A DNA stretch of 6,655 nucleotides from contig JALHTS010000402.1 in assembly GCA_022865965.1 (NCBI GenBank), forward strand, positions 1-6,655, in the 5' to 3' direction. Positions 1 to 4,744 of the stretch are shown here, piece after piece. Under the pieces are notes generated by a model, which saw only the letters and a program-made list of their open reading frames with translations, did no database searches and was not told the origin of the DNA. Positions within the stretch are counted from its first letter, which is position 1. Each line of letters starts with the position of its first letter. The stretch is from Ignavibacteriaceae bacterium (GTDB lineage: Bacteria; Bacteroidota; Ignavibacteria; Ignavibacteriales; Ignavibacteriaceae). Position numbers and translations under genes: made by a program.

Positions 1-552
1 GGTTACAGGAAAGCACTTCGCTTGATGAAACTTGCAGAAAAGTTTAATAAGCCGGTAATTATGATGCTTGATACTCCAGGAGCATTTCCTGGGCTTGAAG
101 CAGAAGAACGCGGACAGGCAGAAGCGATTGCGAGAAATCTTTTTGAGATGAGCAGATTAAAAGTTCCGATAATAGTTGTAATTATTGGTGAAGGTGCAAG
201 CGGCGGTGCCTTAGGTATAGGTATTGGCGATAGAATTCTAATGCTTGAAAATTGCTGGTACTCGGTTATTTCTCCCGAATCATGTTCAAGTATTTTATGG
301 CGAAGCTGGGAATATAAGGAACAGGCTGCTGAAGCTCTAAGATTAACTGCACCGGATTTACTCGAACAAAAAATAATTGATCGTATAGTACCCGAACCAA
401 TGGGCGGTGCACATAGGGATCATAATGAAGCAACAGAAATTTTAAAAAATGTTCTTCTTGAAGAATTAAATGAATTAGTGAAAGTGAAACCTGAAAAGCT
501 CATTGCAAATCGTCTGGAAAAATTTGGTGCAATGGGTGCGTTTGTAGAATAG
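1..552 (+). CDS. accA: Acetyl-CoA carboxylase carboxyltransferase subunit alpha, 5'-truncated by window edge
   Basis: AccA pairs with AccD to transfer the carboxyl group from carboxybiotin to acetyl-CoA, giving malonyl-CoA, the committed step of fatty-acid synthesis in the cytoplasm. The frame is open from base 1 ([15 protein letters not shown]) to TAG at 550-552 and gives 183 residues. The apparent TTG start at 22 is an internal codon, because the family match continues upstream of it. Family landmarks in the fragment are DTPGAFPG (about 24-31), [13 protein letters not shown], the oxyanion-hole region [15 protein letters not shown] (about 63-77), [13 protein letters not shown], and [10 protein letters not shown] near residue 132. 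E. coli AccA has 319 residues, so about 130 N-terminal residues lie outside the window. The stretch [13 protein letters not shown] looks like the Bacteroidota/Chlorobiota version. The C-terminus is intact and no terminator is visible in the 31 nt before the next gene. Identification is firm; the taxonomic reading is from memory. Confidence 0.97.
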   Translation, partial: GYRKALRLMKLAEKFNKPVIMMLDTPGAFPGLEAEERGQAEAIARNLFEMSRLKVPIIVVIIGEGASGGALGIGIGDRILMLENCWYSVISPESCSSILWRSWEYKEQAAEALRLTAPDLLEQKIIDRIVPEPMGGAHRDHNEATEILKNVLLEELNELVKVKPEKLIANRLEKFGAMGAFVE

Positions 553-583
553 AGTAATAGTTTGAAGTATAAATTATATAGTT

Positions 584-787
584 ATGAAGTTTACATTAGA
601 TAAAACTGTATTAAAAAAAGTTAACGCCAACGATAAAAAAGATGATTTATCGTATTGGTTATCAATGCCTGTATCTTTTCGTTTGGAAGCAGTTGAAAAA
701 TTAAGACAAGAATATAACAGTTGGAAATATGGTACTGAACAAGGATTTCAGAGAGTTTATAGAATTACTCAATCAAAACGAGGTTAA
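584..787 (+). CDS. Small uncharacterised protein (67 aa) paired with nucleotidyltransferase
   Basis: No biochemical function is known to me. The protein is short, charged and probably helical: a lysine-rich N-terminus (KTVLKKVNANDKKDD), a central LSYWLSMPVSFRLEAVEKLRQEY block, and a basic tail (GFQRVYRITQSKRG). The pattern of a D-L-S-x-W-L segment, then R-L-E-A-V-E-x-L-R, then Q-R-V-Y-R resembles small hypothetical proteins that I recall just upstream of nucleotidyltransferase-like genes. That resemblance is from memory, not a search. It starts at ATG 584, 31 nt after accA, with no clear Shine-Dalgarno sequence. Its last 59 nt overlap the next gene in another frame, so the two are probably co-translated. 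It may be the partner or antitoxin-like component of a two-gene module. It shows neither the winged-helix organisation of AbiEi nor a HEPN signature (no RxxxxH seen). Confidence 0.72.
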   Translation: MKFTLDKTVLKKVNANDKKDDLSYWLSMPVSFRLEAVEKLRQEYNSWKYGTEQGFQRVYRITQSKRG

Positions 788-1169
788 ATATCTGATTGTT
801 GGTGGATATGCTGTTGCAGTTCATGGTTATCCACGATATACAAAAGATATTGATATATGGATTTTTACCAATGAGCTTAATCTAAAAAAAATCATAAATG
901 TGATAAATGAATTTGGATTCAAATCAACTGAATTAAAAGAGAAAGACTTTAAAGGGAAAGATATAGTAGTTCAACTGGGTTTACCTCCGAATAGAATAGA
1001 TTTGATAACCGAACTTGATGGTGTTGAGTTCGATGATTGTTTCAACAGTAAGTTCGAAATTGTCACGGATGGATTGAAAATGAATTTTATAAGCCTAGAA
1101 CATCTTAAACAAAACAAAAAAGCTTCTGGAAGGTATCAGGATTTAGCTGATCTGGAAAATCTTGAATGA
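729..1169 (+). CDS. Nucleotidyltransferase-fold protein (AbiEii/DUF6036-like), possible toxin-like component
   Basis: This 146-residue protein has the minimal pol-beta nucleotidyltransferase pattern. The glycine pair lies in YLIVGGYAVAVHG (G25, G26), followed by the metal-binding carboxylates in TKDIDIW (D40, D42) and a plausible third aspartate in NRIDLIT (D91). The C-terminus, LEHLKQNKKASGRYQDLADLE, matches the K-x-x-S-G-R-x-x-D-L-x-D ending of AbiEii/DUF6036-type proteins. Members of this superfamily transfer NMPs to tRNA or protein, and some are toxins of type IV or MNT-type systems. The substrate here cannot be read from sequence. The start at ATG 729 lies inside the preceding gene and gives the expected family N-terminus (NKDFREFIELLN before the Gly motif). 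No Shine-Dalgarno sequence is visible, which fits translational coupling. The active-site residues appear intact, so it is not an obvious pseudogene. The fold call is solid; the toxin role is inference. Confidence 0.88.
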   Translation: MVLNKDFREFIELLNQNEVKYLIVGGYAVAVHGYPRYTKDIDIWIFTNELNLKKIINVINEFGFKSTELKEKDFKGKDIVVQLGLPPNRIDLITELDGVEFDDCFNSKFEIVTDGLKMNFISLEHLKQNKKASGRYQDLADLENLE

Positions 1170-1191
1170 TGATTTTTAACAAATCATTTTT
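1169..1191 (+). terminator. Weak AT-rich hairpin with T-tract, candidate terminator
   Basis: A 7-bp perfect inverted repeat (ATGATTT at 1169-1175, AAATCAT at 1181-1187) with a 5-nt loop is followed by TTTT (1188-1191). It begins at the last base of the nucleotidyltransferase stop codon. The position suits an intrinsic terminator separating the two-gene module from the thioesterase operon. The stem has only one G-C pair, so it would be weak and could be chance in AT-rich DNA. Confidence 0.35.
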
Positions 1192-1246
1192 ACCAACTGA
1201 TTCTTAAAACTTTTAATTTCTCACTTCAAAATTTGATTTCTACTAT

Positions 1247-1666
1247 ATGCTCAAACACATCACTGAAATTCGAGTTCGTTACGGCGACACTGACCAAATG
1301 AAATTTGCTTACCACGGAAAATATCTCGATTATTTTGAAATCGGCAGAAGCGAAATGATGAGAGATAATGGTCTTACATATAAAGCTATTGAAGATGCCG
1401 GATATCATATGCCAGTAATTGAAACGATGATAAAATTTAAAAATCCTGCTTTCTATGATGAAGTTTTACTAATCGAATCAAGAGTAGAAAAACTTCCACA
1501 AATTAAGGTTCATATCGATCATACAATAAAAAGCAAGGAAAGAGGAGTTGTTATTTGTGAAGGCTATATTGAACTTGTATTTGTTGATCCGAAACTCAGT
1601 AAACCGATACGAGCACCAAAACTTTTTTTAGATGCAATAAGAAAATATTATGATGACACTAAGTAA
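1247..1666 (+). CDS. Acyl-CoA thioesterase, 4HBT (YbgC/FadM-like) hot-dog family
   Basis: This is a 139-residue single hot-dog-domain protein, the usual size for the family. It is expected to hydrolyse acyl-CoA (or acyl-ACP) thioesters in the cytoplasm; the chain specificity cannot be read. The signature spans residues 11-37 and includes RYGDTDQM, AYHGKYLDYFEIGR and SE. By alignment to the 4-hydroxybenzoyl-CoA thioesterase motif, D16 is the likely catalytic aspartate, with H23 nearby. Residue 19 is Lys where many relatives have Gly (DQMG-x-x-YH). The remainder (FYDEVLLIESRVEKL, CEGYIELVFVD) fits the hot-dog beta strands. The start at ATG 1247 gives the normal N-terminus (LKHITEIRVRYGDTD). No Shine-Dalgarno sequence is evident in the 77-nt gap upstream. 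It overlaps nadC by 17 nt and is the first gene of a tight four-gene run. Confidence 0.93.
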   Translation: MLKHITEIRVRYGDTDQMKFAYHGKYLDYFEIGRSEMMRDNGLTYKAIEDAGYHMPVIETMIKFKNPAFYDEVLLIESRVEKLPQIKVHIDHTIKSKERGVVICEGYIELVFVDPKLSKPIRAPKLFLDAIRKYYDDTK

Positions 1667-2507
1667 AGAACATCTTCATCGAATTATAAAAACTGCTCTG
1701 GATGAAGACATCAAAACAGGTGACATAACCACTTTAGCTACAATTGATAATTCTAAAACTGGTTTTGGAAATTTTTTAGTGAAGCAGGATGGAATAATTG
1801 CCGGACTTAACGTAGTGTGGGAAATATTTAATCTGGTTGATCCCGAATTAGACTTTAAAACTTTTAAAGATGACGGTGAAGAAGTTTATAAAGGAGATAT
1901 TGTCGCATTAGTAAAAGGAAAGGCGTTATCAATTTTAACTGTCGAAAGAACAGCATTAAATTTTTTGCAGAGAATGAGCGGCATTGCAACCCTTGCTAAA
2001 ATTTATTCGGATAAAGCTCAGCATACAAAGGCTAAAATAATTGATACGCGTAAAACTGTTCCCGGTTTAAGATTGCTTGATAAATACGCAGTAACGATGG
2101 GAGGATGTGAAAATCATCGTATTGGTTTATTCGATATGTTTCTTATTAAAGATAATCATATTGAAGTTGCGGGTTCAATTACAGAAGCTGTGAGGCGATG
2201 CAAAGAATTTCAACAAAAAAACAAGTCATCTTTTAAGATTGAAGTTGAAACTACAAACCTTAAACAAGTTGATGAAGCATTAAAATGCAGTGTTGATGTT
2301 ATTATGCTTGATAATTTTGAGCTTTCCGAAATGAAAAAAGCCGTTGAGCTAGTAAATGGAAAATGTAAGCTGGAAGCATCAGGCGGAGTGAATCTGGATA
2401 CTGTTGCTGCTATAGCTGAAACGGGAGTTGATTATATTTCGGTCGGAGCTTTAACCCATAGTGTAAATGCTTTGGATATTTCGCTCGATATTTCTCTTGA
2501 AGGATAA
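1650..2507 (+). CDS. nadC: Nicotinate-nucleotide pyrophosphorylase (quinolinate phosphoribosyltransferase)
   Basis: NadC condenses quinolinate with PRPP and decarboxylates it to nicotinate mononucleotide, CO2 and PPi. This is the entry of the de novo NAD pathway into the pyridine nucleotides. The 285 residues match the family's usual length (E. coli 297). Visible motifs in order are DEDIKTGDITT (18-28), ERTALNFLQRMSGIAT (99-114, with R100), DTRKTVPGLR (132-141, with R134 and K135), GGCENHRIGLFD (151-162, with H156 and R157), LIKDNH (165-170, with K167), IEVET (197-201, with E200), MLDNF (219-223, with D221), EASGGVN (242-248) and SVGALTHS (264-271). The quinolinate- and PRPP-binding residues are therefore all present. 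The start is ATG 1650 or the adjacent ATG 1653, overlapping the thioesterase by 17 or 14 nt, so translation is probably coupled. No nadA or nadB is in the window. Identification is firm. Confidence 0.97.
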   Translation: MMTLSKEHLHRIIKTALDEDIKTGDITTLATIDNSKTGFGNFLVKQDGIIAGLNVVWEIFNLVDPELDFKTFKDDGEEVYKGDIVALVKGKALSILTVERTALNFLQRMSGIATLAKIYSDKAQHTKAKIIDTRKTVPGLRLLDKYAVTMGGCENHRIGLFDMFLIKDNHIEVAGSITEAVRRCKEFQQKNKSSFKIEVETTNLKQVDEALKCSVDVIMLDNFELSEMKKAVELVNGKCKLEASGGVNLDTVAAIAETGVDYISVGALTHSVNALDISLDISLEG

Positions 2508-2516
2508 TATGTTCTG

Positions 2517-3980
2517 ATGTTTGACAAGTTAAAAGAACTCACAAAAGATACTGCTATTTACGGCATCAGCACGATGATAGGAAGATTTCTCAACTTCATT
2601 CTTGTGCCTTTCTATACAAACATTTTTGTTCCGGGTGATTACGGAATTGTGATGATCGTTTATTCTTACATTGCCATACTCAACATATTTTTCATTTATG
2701 GTATGGATGCAGCATTCTTAAAGTATGCAGCTTTCAAAGACATCGGTGATGATAAAGACAATTTTTCAACTCCATACATTTCAGTTTTTTTAACCTCAAT
2801 ATTTTTTTCAGGTTTATTAATTCTGCTAAATAAGCCTGTTACAGGTTGGATTGGAATACCGGTCGAGTACGCTTCAGTAATTATTCTTTCATCTGTAATT
2901 CTTTTTGTTGATGGTAATGCAGTAATTCCTTTTCTTAAACTTAGACTGGAACGAAAAGCAAAACAATTCGCAGCAATTAAAGTCCATAACATTCTGCTTA
3001 ACATAATATTAAATGTAGTTTTAATTGTTGTATTGAAGTGGGGAATTGAAGCAATCTTTATCAGCAATCTTATTGCTTCATTACTCTCTCTTGTATTAGT
3101 GTCACCAACAATCACAAAGTATTTTAAATTAAGTTTTCATAAAGTACTGTTTAAAAGATTGTTCAGATTCGGAATTCCTTATTTGCCAGCCGGAATCGGA
3201 ATTATGCTCGTTCAGGTTGTGGATGTTCCGATACTTGAAAAACTGACTGACCTTGACACAGTTGGAGTTTACAAAGCAAATTACAAGCTTGGCATTTTTA
3301 TGATGCTGTTCGTAAATATGTTTCAATATGCCTGGCAGCCATTCTTCCTGCAGAATGCAAAAGAGGAAAACGCAAAGCAAATGTTCTCAAAAGTAATGAC
3401 TTACTTTTCTATTGTTGGATTTACTTTACTCATTCTTCTTTCACTTTTTGTTGATGATATTGTAAGAATAAACTTTGGCGGATTCAGCATAATCGGCTCA
3501 CAATACTGGAATGGACTTGATATTGTGCCGATTATTCTTCTCGGTTATTTGTTCAATGGATTTTATGTTGTGTTTTCAGCAGGAATTTATATTGAGGAAA
3601 AAAGTATGTACGCGCCTATTGTTGCAGGTGTTGGCGCAATCACAAATATCGTTTCAAATATTTTACTTATACCGCATTTTAATATAATGGGTGCTGCGTT
3701 TGCGACTTTAATCAGCTATGCTGTTATGGCATTCGGTTATTACCTTGTTACTCAAAAGTATTATAGAATTGATTATGAATATGGCAGATTATTTAAATTG
3801 ATTCTTGTTGGTACAGTAATCGCCGTGCTGTATTATGTTCTAAAAAGTCTGGACGAAATAAACTTACTTATCAAATCCGCAATATTTATTGTTTATGTTA
3901 TCATCGTTTTCAGATTTATTGCTGATCAAAGTGAGATAAAAATTTTAGTGGAAAAATTAATTAAGAAAAGAACTAACTAA
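2517..3980 (+). CDS. Polysaccharide/lipid-linked oligosaccharide flippase, MOP superfamily (Wzx-like)
   Basis: This 487-residue integral membrane protein has about 14 hydrophobic segments, roughly at residues 12-36, 43-62, 86-104, 117-139, 152-173, 177-197, 214-235, 254-275, 293-312, 336-356, 367-386, 389-410, 425-443 and 449-469. Layout and length fit the polysaccharide-biosynthesis/Wzx branch of the MOP superfamily, which moves lipid-linked sugar intermediates across the inner membrane. Family-like features are the N-terminal KDTAIYGISTMIGRFLNF, the VGVYKANYKLG segment near 249-259, and YAWQPFFLQNA near 271-281. The substrate is unknown. The start at ATG 2517 is 9 nt after nadC; AAGGA at 2500-2504 could serve as a long-spaced ribosome site. 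It overlaps dut by one base. No glycosyltransferase or polymerase gene is nearby, so it is an orphan flippase in a housekeeping operon. Confidence 0.9.
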   Translation: MFDKLKELTKDTAIYGISTMIGRFLNFILVPFYTNIFVPGDYGIVMIVYSYIAILNIFFIYGMDAAFLKYAAFKDIGDDKDNFSTPYISVFLTSIFFSGLLILLNKPVTGWIGIPVEYASVIILSSVILFVDGNAVIPFLKLRLERKAKQFAAIKVHNILLNIILNVVLIVVLKWGIEAIFISNLIASLLSLVLVSPTITKYFKLSFHKVLFKRLFRFGIPYLPAGIGIMLVQVVDVPILEKLTDLDTVGVYKANYKLGIFMMLFVNMFQYAWQPFFLQNAKEENAKQMFSKVMTYFSIVGFTLLILLSLFVDDIVRINFGGFSIIGSQYWNGLDIVPIILLGYLFNGFYVVFSAGIYIEEKSMYAPIVAGVGAITNIVSNILLIPHFNIMGAAFATLISYAVMAFGYYLVTQKYYRIDYEYGRLFKLILVGTVIAVLYYVLKSLDEINLLIKSAIFIVYVIIVFRFIADQSEIKILVEKLIKKRTN

Positions 3981-4438
3981 TGTCAGAAAAAGTAATTGTA
4001 AAATTTAAAAGACTTAACGAAGATTTTAATAATGTCCCGGTTCCTGAATATGCTACTGCGGGAAGTTCCGGTATGGATATAAGGGCAGCTTTAAAAGAGG
4101 AAATAATTTTAAAGCCCGGACAAATTGAACTCGTTCCCACAAATATTTCCGTGGAAATTCCTTTTGGATATGAAATTCAGGTAAGACCGAGAAGCGGACT
4201 TGCAATTAAGCACGGAATTAGTGTTCTTAATTCTCCTGGAACTATTGATTCCGATTATCGCGGTGAAGTAAAAATTATATTGATTAATCTTAGTAAAGAA
4301 GGTTTTAAAATTTCTTCCGGTGACAGAATCGCACAGCTTGTCCTATCAAAAGTTTATCTTGCAGAATTAAAAGAAAGCGATGAGCTAAATGATAGCAGAA
4401 GGGGTGAAGGCGGATTCGGTCATACTGGTAAAAGTTAA
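3980..4438 (+). CDS. dut: Deoxyuridine 5'-triphosphate nucleotidohydrolase (dUTPase)
   Basis: Dut hydrolyses dUTP to dUMP and PPi, keeping uracil out of DNA and supplying dUMP for thymidylate synthesis. It normally acts as a homotrimer. The 152 residues carry all five trimeric dUTPase motifs: I, AGSSGMDIRA (27-36); II, RPRSGLA (69-75); III, NSPGTIDSDYRGEV (84-97); IV, SGDRIAQL (113-120); V, RRGEGGFGHTGK (140-151). By alignment to E. coli dUTPase, D90 in motif III is the water-activating aspartate. Motif V is complete, with the nucleotide-capping Phe (F146). The start at ATG 3980 shares its A with the flippase TAA stop, a TAATG coupling arrangement. It is the last gene of the run and lies 306 nt before dnaE. 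Confidence 0.97.
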   Translation: MSEKVIVKFKRLNEDFNNVPVPEYATAGSSGMDIRAALKEEIILKPGQIELVPTNISVEIPFGYEIQVRPRSGLAIKHGISVLNSPGTIDSDYRGEVKIILINLSKEGFKISSGDRIAQLVLSKVYLAELKESDELNDSRRGEGGFGHTGKS

Positions 4439-4464
4439 GCTTGTCTCATTTTAAGTGGGTTAAG

Positions 4465-4512
4465 GTTCAAGTTCAAGTTCAAGTTTAAGTTCAGGTTCAA
4501 GTTCAAGTTTAA
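4465..4512 (+). repeat. GTTCAA-type hexamer tandem array, eight units in two 24-bp blocks
   Basis: Eight contiguous hexamers run without gaps: GTTCAA three times, GTTTAA, GTTCAG, GTTCAA twice, GTTTAA. Units 1-4 (4465-4488) and 5-8 (4489-4512) form two 24-bp blocks that differ at one base only (A4470 versus G4494). A degenerate unit, GTTAAG, precedes it at 4459-4464. The array begins 26 nt after the dut stop. Such simple-sequence repeats change length by slipped-strand mispairing. Here length change would alter spacing, not a reading frame. Function is unknown. Confidence 0.93.
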
Positions 4513-4577
4513 TTTAAAGAAGGAACTGTAACTAATTTCCCGCATTTTTTCTCTGTAATTCTTTATTATTTTTTTTT

Positions 4578-4591
4578 GAAAATTAATTTTC
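4578..4591. promoter_or_regulatory. 14-bp perfect palindrome, possible operator
   Basis: GAAAATTAATTTTC is a perfect palindrome immediately downstream of nine T residues (4569-4577). The T tract lies 5' of the palindrome on the + strand, so it does not have intrinsic-terminator order. On the - strand the palindrome would be followed by A, not T. A dimeric regulator site or a bent-DNA element upstream of dnaE are possibilities. AT-richness makes chance a real alternative. TGAAAATT recurs at 4601-4608. Confidence 0.3.
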
Positions 4592-4632
4592 GTGTCAATA
4601 TGAAAATTGATATAAAAAATTTGTAAGTTTAA

Positions 4633-4663
4633 TTCAGACTCAGATAAAATCTACCTGTCTGAA
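4633..4663 (+). other. Nested stem-loop in the dnaE upstream region
   Basis: An outer 7-bp perfect stem (TTCAGAC at 4633-4639 with GTCTGAA at 4657-4663) encloses an inner 4-bp stem (AGAT 4642-4645, ATCT 4649-4652) with an AAA loop. A 2-nt by 4-nt internal loop separates them. AATT (4631-4634) and AATT (4663-4666) can extend the base with a one-base bulge. It is followed by TTTTATT, so it could be a weak terminator for the dut operon. If transcription of dnaE starts upstream, it could instead be a structured leader about 80 nt before the dnaE start. Confidence 0.45.
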
Positions 4664-4744
4664 ATTTTATTGATAACGGTTTTTATAAGTTTTAAAACAT
4701 CATTTCCTCTCCTCTTTGGGGAAAGATAAAGTGGACCTTTTTTC

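Larger units (their letters stand above)
4439..4744. other. Non-coding dut-dnaE spacer with repeats and inverted repeats
   Basis: I see no credible gene in these 306 nt; the longest ATG-initiated frame I noticed (4600) stops after eight codons. The region is very AT-rich. In order it holds a hexamer array (4465-4512), a T9 tract (4569-4577), a 14-bp palindrome (4578-4591), a small inverted repeat TCAAT/ATTGA (4595-4599, 4606-4610), a nested stem-loop (4633-4663), a 10-bp palindrome GTTTTAAAAC (4689-4698) and a purine/pyrimidine-biased patch (4703-4726). It presumably contains the end of the dut operon transcript and the dnaE promoter. A TTGTAA (4621-4626) with an 18-nt gap to TAAAAT (4645-4650) is a possible sigma-70-like pair, but in such AT-rich DNA this is weak. 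I saw no match to the Bacteroidota TAnnTTTG element. Confidence 0.8.

Noticed and set aside
22..552. A complete small protein starting at TTG 22
   Set aside because: The AccA match (GYRKALR) continues in frame to base 1, so this is a gene cut by the window edge.
1226..1408. Minus-strand 60-codon frame over the thioesterase start
   Set aside because: It is antisense to the conserved 4HBT signature; its composition looks like a shadow frame.
2696..3380. Minus-strand reading frames within the flippase gene (2696-3115 and 3129-3380)
   Set aside because: They are antisense to a well-supported membrane protein and have no recognisable domain or start signal.
4464..4512. GGTTCAAG-like runs resembling a tRNA T-arm (B-box)
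   Set aside because: The match comes from the hexamer repeat itself; no acceptor, D or anticodon stems can be assembled around it.
4465..4512. CRISPR array
   Set aside because: Units are contiguous 6-mers with no spacers and no cas genes are present.
4703..4726. Hairpin near the dnaE start (TTTCC/GGAAA or TCTTT/AAAGA with GGGG loop)
   Set aside because: Two mutually exclusive 5-bp stems are possible and neither is convincing; it may be no more than a pyrimidine-purine patch.
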